The position numbers and the translations under genes were made by a program. A stretch of DNA of 47,255 bases from Bacillota bacterium (GTDB lineage Bacteria; Bacillota; Sulfobacillia; Sulfobacillales; JAIMBI01). Positions 26,437-34,012 of the stretch are shown piece by piece. Under the pieces are notes generated by a model. That model saw nothing but the letters and a program-made list of their open reading frames with translations. It ran no database searches and had not been told where the DNA came from. Numbering within the stretch: position 1 is the stretch's first letter; each line of letters opens with the position of its first letter. Location: the NCBI GenBank assembly GCA_021846505.1, contig JAJZWV010000025.1, positions 1 through 47,255 on the forward strand, written 5' to 3'.

Positions 26437-26466
26437 GGATAGAGATGGATAGTGATGGATAGTGAT
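26437..26466. repeat. Three tandem 10-bp direct repeats upstream of marR-like gene
   Basis: GGATAGAGAT, GGATAGTGAT, GGATAGTGAT follow each other without gaps at 26437-26446, 26447-26456 and 26457-26466, so every copy presents the same DNA face. They lie just before the ribosome site (26476-26482) of the MarR gene. They may be an operator for its own product or for another regulator. Confidence 0.6.
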
Positions 26467-26487
26467 GCAATTTCGGAGGAGGCGAAC

Positions 26488-26925
26488 ATGGCGGAGCAGG
26501 ACATGGGGATGGACGCCGCCCGCGACTGGCTGGTGTGGGATTGGGAAGTGGGCGCCGTGTTTCGGGCGCGTGCCGGTGAACCCACCGCCACGCAGTGGCA
26601 AATTCTAAACCTCCTGAAGGAGTCGGGGCCGCTCCCCTTGATGGCCGTGGCCGGTCGACTGGCGGTCACCGGGGCCACGGTGGCGCGGGCCGTGGCCGCC
26701 GCTGCGGCCCACGGCTGGCTGGTGAAGGACCGCGATCCCCACGACCGCCGGCTGGTGTGGCTCCGCACCACTCCCAGTGGAGAGGCGGCGTGCCAGGCGA
26801 CCGCGGCGCGGGTGGCGGTGCGGCTGTCGGAAGTGGCCGCGATGCGGCCTGAGCTGCGGCGTGGGACCTCCGGGCCGCCGCACCGCGGGCCGGCGGCAGG
26901 CCCGGGGGTGGCGGGCCTCCGATGA
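26488..26925 (+). CDS. MarR-family transcriptional regulator
   Basis: 145 residues with a winged helix-turn-helix: TATQWQILNLLKESGPLPLMAVAGRLAVTGATVARAVAAAA is the DNA-reading region, and WLVKDRDPHDRRLVWLRTTPSGEAA is the wing. MarR proteins bind as dimers and often sense small aromatic compounds or stress. ATG 26488 has GGAGGAGG 6 bases upstream; the frame could reach back to 26452 but without a ribosome site. The last 25 residues are Gly/Pro-rich and probably disordered. It overlaps the next gene by ATGA, so it likely controls that gene and itself. Confidence 0.85.
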   Translation: MAEQDMGMDAARDWLVWDWEVGAVFRARAGEPTATQWQILNLLKESGPLPLMAVAGRLAVTGATVARAVAAAAAHGWLVKDRDPHDRRLVWLRTTPSGEAACQATAARVAVRLSEVAAMRPELRRGTSGPPHRGPAAGPGVAGLR

Positions 26926-27905
26926 GCGGCGGCATCGGGCTCGTGCTGAATCCGCGTGCCGGCCGCGACATACGCCGGCTCGTCGCTCGCGCGGGCATGG
27001 TGTCGGGTCCGGATAAAATGCTGCAGCTCCGGCGCATCATCGCCGGCACCCAGGCTCTCGGCGCCGTGCCGGTGTACCTGGTGGCCGACGAAGAGGGCCT
27101 GGCCGAGCGGGTGAGTGCCGACGAGCCCGCCGCGGCGGTGCTTCCGGGCCGCGGCCAGCTCGGGGAGGCGGAGGCCACCGCCGAGGCCGTGCATCGGCTG
27201 GAAGACGCGGGGGTGGATGTGCTGGCCGTCATCGGCGGGGACGGTACGCAGCGCCAAGTGGCGAAGGCCGATCCCGGGGTGCCGGTGCTGCCGCTGGCTG
27301 GTGGCACCAACAACGTGGCGTGCTGGCTGGGCGAGGACACCGTGGCGGGGCTGGCGCTGGCCCATGTGGTGCGGGATGGCCCCCCCCCACTGCCCCGCGG
27401 CAAGGTGCTGGGGGTGGAAACCGAGAGCGGGCAGCGCGATATCGCGGTCGTCGACGTGGCGTGGGTGGCTGCGCCGTTTGTGGGTGCCCTCGCGGTGTGG
27501 GATGGCGGGTTAGTGTCGCGCCTGGTGCTGGGCGTAGCCGATCCGCTCCGCGCTGGCCTGTCCAATGTGGGAGGGCACGTGGACCCGGTCAGAGCCACGG
27601 ACGATGCCGTGCTGGAGCTGGTGCTGGGGGAGCGGGGACAGGTGGTGCCCGCCGTGCTGGCACCGGGGCTGCTGGCGGCCCTGACCGTTGCAAGCCACCG
27701 GCGGCATCCCCTGGAGCGGGGGGTGGATGGCACCCTGCCCGAGCCGTTTACCGTGGCGCTGGACGGGGAGCGCACGCTGACCTGCCGGCCTCATGAGCGC
27801 GTGTGCGTGACCGCCCGCCGGACCGGGCCTCGCTGGCTGGATCCGTCGGGGGTGCTGGATCGCTGCGGGGGGGTGGCATATCGGGCGGCGTCTTCCCATC
27901 TATAG
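26922..27905 (+). CDS. ATP-NAD kinase/AcoX-like protein
   Basis: 327 residues of the NAD-kinase-like superfamily, COG3199/AcoX type. The N-terminus GLVLNPRAGRDIRR is the substrate-loop region; AVIGGDGTQRQVAKADPGVPVLPLAGGTNNVACW carries the G-G-D-G-T and G-G-T-N-N motifs. AcoX proteins are encoded with acetoin or pyruvate dehydrogenase genes, and an E1/E2 operon lies 12 kb downstream, but no direct linkage is seen. The C-terminal half is beta-rich. Starts inside the marR stop (ATGA). Whether it phosphorylates NAD or a sugar or lipid is unknown. Confidence 0.82.
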   Translation: MSGGIGLVLNPRAGRDIRRLVARAGMVSGPDKMLQLRRIIAGTQALGAVPVYLVADEEGLAERVSADEPAAAVLPGRGQLGEAEATAEAVHRLEDAGVDVLAVIGGDGTQRQVAKADPGVPVLPLAGGTNNVACWLGEDTVAGLALAHVVRDGPPPLPRGKVLGVETESGQRDIAVVDVAWVAAPFVGALAVWDGGLVSRLVLGVADPLRAGLSNVGGHVDPVRATDDAVLELVLGERGQVVPAVLAPGLLAALTVASHRRHPLERGVDGTLPEPFTVALDGERTLTCRPHERVCVTARRTGPRWLDPSGVLDRCGGVAYRAASSHL

Positions 27906-27906
27906 C

Positions 27907-28446
27907 ATGGGGGGAAGGCGAGTGGCATCGGGATCCCTAGGCGATCGGCCGGCCGCATCGGAGGAGATCGCCCGCTGCATCATTCGGCTCGCCACGGTGC
28001 GCCGGGAGCTCAGGGCGCTGGAAACCGAGGAGCAGCTGCTGCGAGAGGCATTGGAGCGGTCCCTCGGCACGTGGCCGGGAGAGTGGTTTCCCATTCAGGT
28101 GGACGCCCATGAACTCCGGCGCCACGCCCGCATGGGATCCCTCGATGTAGAAGCCGCGCGCGCGGTGCTGGCGGAAGCGGGCCTCTTGGCGTCGGCGCCG
28201 ACGGCGATGCAGGTGGTGAGCGACCACGCGGCCCGGCAGTTTCCCGGCCAGCTGGAGGGGCTCGGCCTATCGAAGAAGGCGGCCGGCCTGGTCCGGCAAC
28301 TTTTTGCCGACGCGGTGGCGCCGGTGCCCGACCTGACGGCGGCCTGGGTGGGCAGCCAGCATGCCGCCGGGCGGCTGGACGAGGACCGCTGGCGCCAGTG
28401 CTTTCGCCGAGGTCAGCCACTGATTTGGGTGTGGGCCGTCCGGTGA
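27907..28446 (+). CDS. Unknown protein with N-terminal coiled coil
   Basis: 179 residues, family not recognised. Residues about 20-55 are a charged helix likely to coil (IARCIIRLATVRRELRALETEEQLLREALERS). The rest is mixed and ends in RRGQPLIWVWAVR. No signal or membrane segment. The ATG at 27907 has no good ribosome site; GTG 27922, after GGGGGAAGG, is an equally good start. It begins one base after the AcoX-like stop and about 60 bases before the rhomboid gene, so it is likely part of a marR-acoX-like operon. Confidence 0.55.
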   Translation: MGGRRVASGSLGDRPAASEEIARCIIRLATVRRELRALETEEQLLREALERSLGTWPGEWFPIQVDAHELRRHARMGSLDVEAARAVLAEAGLLASAPTAMQVVSDHAARQFPGQLEGLGLSKKAAGLVRQLFADAVAPVPDLTAAWVGSQHAAGRLDEDRWRQCFRRGQPLIWVWAVR

Positions 28447-28505
28447 GGCAATATGAAGCCAGATAGGTTAGTCTTTTGGCGAGGCTCTCTTCGGGGCACG
28501 CCGCC

Positions 28506-29132
28506 ATGACGGGGGATGACCAAGTGAATCGAGGCAAGGGGCGCGGGCTGAATGACGAGGCGCGGAGGTACTGGGCCGCGCAGCGCAAGCAGGCGCGACG
28601 ATACCGGGGCCGCAGCAACTGGATGCCCACGAGCGGGGCGCCCATCACCATGGGCTTGATTGGGCTGTTGGTGGCGGGCACGGTGTTTGGCCTGGTGGTG
28701 CCCACGTGGAGCTTTGCCGTGGCCGGCTGGCCCGGTGGCCCATTTTGGCTGGCGCTGCTGTCCACGGCCATTCCCAGCAGCATTTTGTCGCTGATTTTTG
28801 CGGGCTTGTTTCTGTGGATTCTGGGCAACCAGGTGGAAGGCATGTACGAGCCCTGGCGGTACCTGGTCATTTATTTTGGCGCAGGGCTGGTGGGCGCTTT
28901 GCTGGCCGGGATGGGCAGCTTGGGGCCAGCTGGGGGATCGCTGGCGATTTTCGGGCTGGCCGGCGCCTACGCGATATACATCGCCAAGGTGGGCAGCCCA
29001 GGCCAGGCGCTGCAGTGGGCGCTAATTTTGCTGGTGATCAACCTGGTGCTGACCGGGTTCAACGTGGCGTATCTGGCGGGCATGGCCGGCGCCTTCATCG
29101 TGGGAGCCGGGGTGGCGCGGCTGGAAGTATAG
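28506..29132 (+). CDS. Rhomboid-family membrane protein, probably inactive
   Basis: 208 residues, six probable membrane helices after a basic, tyrosine-rich N-terminus (RRYWAAQRKQARRYRGR). Rhomboid features: FLWILGNQVEGMYEPWRYLVIYF (for F-G-x-x-L-E) and GPAGGSLAIFGLAGAY, aligning with the catalytic G-x-S-G-x-x-F-G; serine is about residue 145. The helix-6 histidine is a tyrosine (FNVAYLAGMAGAF, about 189), and the helix-2 H-x-x-x-N-M is absent. It therefore looks like a pseudo-rhomboid, which would bind rather than cut membrane proteins. ATG 28506 or GTG 28524 (GGGGGAT upstream) can start it. Its end overlaps the convergent GH1 gene by 38 bases. Confidence 0.72.
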   Translation: MTGDDQVNRGKGRGLNDEARRYWAAQRKQARRYRGRSNWMPTSGAPITMGLIGLLVAGTVFGLVVPTWSFAVAGWPGGPFWLALLSTAIPSSILSLIFAGLFLWILGNQVEGMYEPWRYLVIYFGAGLVGALLAGMGSLGPAGGSLAIFGLAGAYAIYIAKVGSPGQALQWALILLVINLVLTGFNVAYLAGMAGAFIVGAGVARLEV

Positions 29133-30297
29133 CGGCCGCCCACGCGGCAAACGCTGCGGCCCCCGCCTTAATGGTGCGCGCCTGCGTGCGGCGGTCCACG
29201 GCAATCAGCCCAAAGTGCGGCCGATAGCCTTCCACCCACTCAAAGTTGTCCAAGCCGGACCAGTAGAAATAGCCGCGGATGTCCGCCCCCTCGGTCTGGG
29301 CGCGCTCCAAGGCCGCGCGGTGTTGCTCAATGTAGGCGGCGCGCTCGGACTCGTCATCCGTCGCGATGCCGTTTTCCGTCACCAGAATGGGACGCTCCCA
29401 GCGAGAGGCCGCGGCCAGCACCTGCCGAAATCCCTCGGGGTCAATCGACCAGCCCATATCGGTCGTGGGCCCAGGGGTGGGGCCGGTCAGCGCCGGGCGC
29501 CCGAAGGTTTTCGCCGACACCCACCGCGGAGCGTAGTAGTTGACGCCGATAAAATCTTGGGGACCGGCGCGCCGAATGGGCCACTGGTTGAAGATGCGGT
29601 CCGCCAGCGCCGCCGCCTGGCGGTCCCACCAGGTGCTGCGGGCGGGGCGAAAGTGCACCAGCGAGTGGGCGATGCCCACCATGGCCCGAGGGCGGACCTC
29701 CTTGATGGCGGCGTAGGCGCGCCGGTGGGCGTCGAGCTGCGCCAGCAGGACCCGCCGCGCCGCGCCGAGCCGGTGCTGGCCCGGGGGCCAGGTGCCCTCG
29801 ACATAGCCCATGAGCGCCAGCACGTTGGGCTCATTGATGGTGCACCAAAACTGCACACCATCGAGAGACCGCGCCAGCCGCTCAGCCAGCGCCTGAAAGC
29901 GGGGAGCCGCCAGCGGGGACAGCCACCCGCCGTGCAGCCAGGTGGGCAGGGTAAAATGCGACATCGTGGCCAGGGGCTCTACGCCCTCCCGCCGGCAGGT
30001 GGCCACCATCTCGCGATAGTGAGCCACGGCCTCCTCATCGAAGCGCCCCGGGGCGGGCTCAAGGCGGCTCCACTCCAGCGAAAATCGATAGGCGTTGGCA
30101 CCCAGCAGCCGAAACAGCGCCACATCCTCAGCAAATCGGTGCCAGTGATCGGCCGCGCGGCCGGACGGGTCCTGAGTGCGGCCGGCCTCCTCCCACAGGG
30201 TCCAGTCGTTGGGCGCGGGGGGGTCATTTCCGTCCACCTGGTGGCCGGAGGTGGCAACGCCCAGCAGGAACGGCGGGGCGGAGGCCGGCCAGGTCAT
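29095..30297 (-). CDS. Family 1 glycoside hydrolase (beta-glucosidase-like)
   Basis: 400 residues, a little shorter than typical 440-480. GH1 marks: FLLGVATSGHQVDG (for F-x-x-G-x-A-T-S-x-x-Q-x-E-G), WSRLEPAPGRFDEEAV, WCTINEPNVLALMGYV with the acid/base glutamate, FIGVNYY, and PILVTENGIATDD with the nucleophile glutamate, then GYFYWSGLDNFEW. No signal peptide, so it likely acts in the cytoplasm on imported glycosides. ATG 30297 overlaps the lipid-kinase stop by ATGA. Confidence 0.92.
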   Translation of the reverse strand: MTWPASAPPFLLGVATSGHQVDGNDPPAPNDWTLWEEAGRTQDPSGRAADHWHRFAEDVALFRLLGANAYRFSLEWSRLEPAPGRFDEEAVAHYREMVATCRREGVEPLATMSHFTLPTWLHGGWLSPLAAPRFQALAERLARSLDGVQFWCTINEPNVLALMGYVEGTWPPGQHRLGAARRVLLAQLDAHRRAYAAIKEVRPRAMVGIAHSLVHFRPARSTWWDRQAAALADRIFNQWPIRRAGPQDFIGVNYYAPRWVSAKTFGRPALTGPTPGPTTDMGWSIDPEGFRQVLAAASRWERPILVTENGIATDDESERAAYIEQHRAALERAQTEGADIRGYFYWSGLDNFEWVEGYRPHFGLIAVDRRTQARTIKAGAAAFAAWAAAILPAAPPRLPR

Positions 30298-31190
30298 GGC
30301 ACCTTCGGCAGCAGCAGTGAGAGAGCGCCGGGCCAAGCCCGCACCGAAATGGGCAGGTGGCCGACGATTTCCCCGTCGGCGTGGACAAAAAGCTCGGGCG
30401 GTCCGTTCAGGCGAAACGAAGGAGCTTGCAGCGTCTCTACGAGGGGATTAAACACATGGCGGCCGCTGTACGCTTGGCTCAGCAACTTCAGCGTCCCCAT
30501 CTTGGAGGTGCCGCCGACCCATACGATCTGCAGCAGACCGTCATGTGGGTCGGCGGCTGGGCAGATGCGAATGCCGCCGCCATAGCGGGCCACGTTGCCG
30601 GCCGCCAGCAGCAGGGTGAACCGCTCGCGGGGAGGGGTGCCCGCCTGGTCCACGTCCAGGGAAAACAGGTGGTTCCGATAGCGGGCCAGTGTCGCCAAAA
30701 TGCCACGCAGGTACAGGAGCTTACCCGAACCGCCCCGTCCCCGGGACTGGCGGTTGATGAGCCCCGCGACCTCGGCGTCAAATCCGGCCCCTACAACGGT
30801 CAAAAAGTACTCGGAGCCCACCTGCCCCACGTCGATGGGGGTGGGGACCCCCTGAAGGCTCACAGCCAAGGCGTCCGGGGGATGCATGGGGATTCCGATG
30901 CCGGCGGCAAAGTCGTTGCCCGATCCTGCGGGCAGGACGCTCATCACCGCGCGGCCGCCGGGCAGCAGCCCGTTTACCACCTCATGATGCGTGCCGTCGC
31001 CGCCGAGCGAAATGACCACCATGCCCGGCACATCCCGCACTTGGCGGGCCAGCTCGGTGGCATGCCCGCGCTCCCGGGTGGCGACGACTTCCAGGTCGCT
31101 CCGCACCGTCAGTTCCGGCATGAGCCCGTCCAGGGTGCGGCGCGCGCGGCCGCCGCCGGCCGCGGGGTTGTAAATCAGGCGGTAAGGCAT
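30294..31190 (-). CDS. Diacylglycerol-kinase-like lipid kinase
   Basis: 298 residues of the DagK/YegS/sphingosine-kinase family. Catalytic and nucleotide motifs: LIYNPAAGGGRA near the N-terminus, VVISLGGDGTHHEVVNGLL (G-G-D-G-T) and PAGSGNDFAAGIG. Such enzymes phosphorylate diacylglycerol or undecaprenol for phospholipid recycling at the membrane face. Begins one base after the endonuclease IV stop and overlaps the GH1 start, so the three genes form one leftward operon. Confidence 0.9.
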   Translation of the reverse strand: MPYRLIYNPAAGGGRARRTLDGLMPELTVRSDLEVVATRERGHATELARQVRDVPGMVVISLGGDGTHHEVVNGLLPGGRAVMSVLPAGSGNDFAAGIGIPMHPPDALAVSLQGVPTPIDVGQVGSEYFLTVVGAGFDAEVAGLINRQSRGRGGSGKLLYLRGILATLARYRNHLFSLDVDQAGTPPRERFTLLLAAGNVARYGGGIRICPAADPHDGLLQIVWVGGTSKMGTLKLLSQAYSGRHVFNPLVETLQAPSFRLNGPPELFVHADGEIVGHLPISVRAWPGALSLLLPKVP

Positions 31191-31191
31191 G

Positions 31192-32031
31192 TCAGCGCGC
31201 TTCCGCCAGAAGGCGGCGAATGTGGGCCATTTCGCCTCGGTATTGGGCCTCGTCGCTCACCGGGGTTTCCAGGTAGAAGGGCAGAGTGTGCCAGCTGGGC
31301 TCGGTGACCAGCCGCAGCAAGCCCGCATCCCCGATGTGGCCCTGGCCCACCAGCGCATGCCGGTCGGCGCGGTGGCCGGCCTCCACCTTGGAGTCGTTCA
31401 GGTGAATGGCGTGCAGGCGCTCTCGAAAAGCGGGAGCCTGCACCGCGGCGAGCCCTCCAGGCTCCAGGGGGTTCAGCACCCCGGCCGCAAAGGCGTGCTG
31501 GGTGTCCAGGCAGAATCCCAGCCGCTCCGGCCCCGCCAGCCCGTCCACCAGTGACAGCAGCTCATCCACCGTGGTGCCCATCTCCGTGCCCTGGCCGGCG
31601 GTGTTTTCCAGTAGCAGGCGCACACCGGTATTGTCTTCGCCGAGCACGCGCGCGAGGGACTCGCGCATCCATGCGAGGGCGGCGGGCACCCCGGCGCCCA
31701 CGTGTTTGCCGCAGTGCACCACGACGGCCTCCGTGCCCCGCGCATGCGCGACTTGCAGGTCCCACAGCAGAGCGTCGGCCGACGCTCGCCGCAAGTCGTC
31801 ATCAGGTGCTGCCAAATTGATGAGATAGGGGGCGTGCGCCAGCGTGGGCAAGCCCAAGGTCTGCGCGCGCTCGCGGCCCGCGGCGGCGTCCTCGTAGTTA
31901 ATGTTCTTGGTGAAGCGCAGCATGCGCGGGCTTTTGCTGAAGTACTGAAAGCACTCCGCACCCAGCGCCTCGGCGCGCTCCACCGCCTTGGCGTAGCCCC
32001 CAGCCACGCTGATGTGACACCCAATGCGCAA
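31192..32031 (-). CDS. nfo: Endonuclease IV (AP endonuclease)
   Basis: 279 residues, the standard length. It cuts DNA at abasic sites during base excision repair using three zinc ions. Motifs seen: IGCHISVAGG, LAHAPYLINLA, VVHCGKHVG (usual form H-P-G-S-H), LLLENTAGQGTEMG, CLDTQHAFAAG and HLNDSKVEAGHRADRHALVGQGHIG. Start is TTG 32031, preceded by GGGAGGA with 6 to 7 bases of spacing; the longer open frame back to 32130 has no homology. First gene of the nfo-lipid kinase-GH1 unit. Confidence 0.93.
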   Translation of the reverse strand: MRIGCHISVAGGYAKAVERAEALGAECFQYFSKSPRMLRFTKNINYEDAAAGRERAQTLGLPTLAHAPYLINLAAPDDDLRRASADALLWDLQVAHARGTEAVVVHCGKHVGAGVPAALAWMRESLARVLGEDNTGVRLLLENTAGQGTEMGTTVDELLSLVDGLAGPERLGFCLDTQHAFAAGVLNPLEPGGLAAVQAPAFRERLHAIHLNDSKVEAGHRADRHALVGQGHIGDAGLLRLVTEPSWHTLPFYLETPVSDEAQYRGEMAHIRRLLAEAR

Positions 32032-32228
32032 GGGGGGTCCTCCCTCAAAGCCGGAATAAGGCGTGAGACACGGGACCCGTCCCACCGAGGCTCGTGGGCC
32101 CGCCGCGGAGGCGCGATTCAGCCTTCGCAACTCTCGGGGGCAAGCCTAGCACAAAAACACGCAGAGCGGGAAGTGCCCGCAACGACGACACGCCTGGAGC
32201 GGCACAGCCGCCGGGGCCGCGGCGTGGG

Positions 32229-33122
32229 TCAGTGGTCCGGGGCCAGGGCAGTGCGCCGGGCCGCGACCCGGTCCGCCGCGCGCGCCAGCCGCGCCAAATA
32301 GTCTTTCAGGGCTTGGCGCTTGGCCTCCACCGCCGCACTCACCTGATGGTCCCACACGCCCCAGTCACGCAGAATGGGGCGGATAACCTGCTCCAGGTAC
32401 TCGGGCAGTCCGTAGCCGCCATAGTCGGACGCGCTGCGCATGCGCTGCGCAAAATCCGGCATGCCCGACCCGGGCATGGCAAACAGCGGCACAATGTCGC
32501 ACACGGTGCCCACCCGCTCCGGGTCCGCGTCTAAGTAGGCGGCCACGGCGCCTCGGTAAAAGGCGAAGTGCAGGGTTTCGTCCTTCGCAATGGTTTTGAG
32601 GATGCGGTCCAGGACCGGATCGGCGGACCGCGCCACCTGGGCCAAGTTGAGGTAAAACACCCGCGTGGCCAGCTCCTGCAGGGTGGTGTACACCATCACG
32701 GCAAAGGGCGAGTCGCCAGGCACCTCCCAGCCTACGCGCACCACCGACTGAACCAGCCGACTCCGTGCGTCGGGGTCGCCATTGCGGGACAGGACCAAAT
32801 ACGTGTCCAGCACCCGCGCGTGCCGATCTTCTTCGGAGGTCCATGTGTGGACAAACTGCCGCAGCGCGTCGGGCGCGGCTTGCATGAGGCGCACCAGCCC
32901 GGCGGTAAACCAGGGCAAGTTCACCTCGGTCAGCATCGCCGTCTCCACCGCCAGCGTGACGGCGGCCGGCAGCGTGCCCTGGCTGGCATCCCACGGGGCT
33001 TTCCCAAAATCGCGGCCTCGATCCCACGGCAACAGCCGGTGATACGCCCAATCCGTGTGTTCGGTGAGCTTTAAGTGGCGGTCATACAAGTCATCCAGCG
33101 CTGCGGCCACACTTGCACTCAC
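32229..33122 (-). CDS. Acyl-ACP desaturase-like di-iron protein
   Basis: 297-residue ferritin-like protein resembling type 2 acyl-ACP desaturases (DesA-like in mycobacteria and plants), which add a double bond to acyl chains. Di-iron ligands in order: E in TAMLTEVNLPW, EE-x2-H in TSEEDRHARVL, E in TLQELATRVF, and DE-x2-H in AKDETLHFAFY. GTG 33122 is chosen because GAGGAGG lies 6 bases upstream; the open frame continues to 33299 without homology. Monocistronic. Confidence 0.87.
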   Translation of the reverse strand: MSASVAAALDDLYDRHLKLTEHTDWAYHRLLPWDRGRDFGKAPWDASQGTLPAAVTLAVETAMLTEVNLPWFTAGLVRLMQAAPDALRQFVHTWTSEEDRHARVLDTYLVLSRNGDPDARSRLVQSVVRVGWEVPGDSPFAVMVYTTLQELATRVFYLNLAQVARSADPVLDRILKTIAKDETLHFAFYRGAVAAYLDADPERVGTVCDIVPLFAMPGSGMPDFAQRMRSASDYGGYGLPEYLEQVIRPILRDWGVWDHQVSAAVEAKRQALKDYLARLARAADRVAARRTALAPDH

Positions 33123-33323
33123 AGATTGCCTCCTCGGATTAAAGTCGTTAGGGTGCAGCCCCTGGCGGGCCGCGCCGGCTGCCTCGCTCTGACTGGCACG
33201 GGACATTGGGCGGTGGGTCACAGGGGCGAGCTGCCTGTGCCGTCGCACGCGGCGCACCGCGCGCGCCGCCGCTGGACGCAGTGTACCGGATTGTGGCAAG
33301 CTTGTCGCGTGGGTGTGCCGTGG

Positions 33324-33900
33324 CTAGCGGCGAGCGGCCGGCCGCCCGTTGCCCGTGCCAGCCCGGCGCAGCACGGTGAGAGCCAGCGGCACTTCCGGCA
33401 AATCCCACGCCGGAACCACGCAGGGCGGGCACGGGAGCGGCCCATCAGGCGCGCTGCGGCGCACGGCCACGGCGGGGTTGGTCAGAAAGATGGCCGACAG
33501 CCCCGCGCCATTCGCGCCGACAATGTCGTGCTCGCAGGTGTTGCCCACCATGACGGCCTCGGCCGAGGCGAGGCCCCACTCCGCCAGCAGCTGGCGAAAC
33601 ACCACGGGATCCGGCTTGCCCGGGCGGCTCGGGTCCAGCTCGGCGGCGGGGGCCACCACCACGTCAAACCACTCCAGCACCCCGAGTTTGAGCAGCAGCT
33701 GGCGGGCATCGGGACTGGTGGTGGCGGCGGTGTTCGACAGCACAGCCTGGCGAAAGCCAGCGGCGGCCACTGCTGCCAGCACGGCGGCGGCCGAGGGCCG
33801 CAGCGCGACTTCGGCGTACGCCGCCAGCGGCCGCAGGTCCTACCCCCCCGGGGGGCCGGGTGATCAGCGTGCCGCCCAAATCCCAGATAACACCGCGCAT
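33324..33900 (-). pseudogene. HAD-superfamily phosphatase, frameshifted
   Basis: The N-terminus is clear from ATG 33898-33900: VIWDLGGTLITRPPGG, HAD motif I with nucleophile aspartate. The frame then changes near the CCCCCCCGGGGGG tract at 33843-33855, and the rest reads in another frame: LAAVAAAGFRQAVLSNTAATT (motif II), GKPDPVVFRQLL (motif III lysine) and EAVMVGNTCEHDIVGANGAG (motif IV). Just removing one G from the run creates a TAG, so the lesion is not a simple homopolymer error. A sequencing fault or true decay are both possible. Divergent from the M14 gene. Confidence 0.72.
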
Positions 33901-34012
33901 AGTGTTCCTCCCCCGGTTGCTCATGGATGGTGGCAATGCTCCGGCCGTGGTGCTCTGGTAGCATACAAACATCACGCCCTGGCGCCAACGTGGGCGCAAC
34001 CGGAGGGAATGC

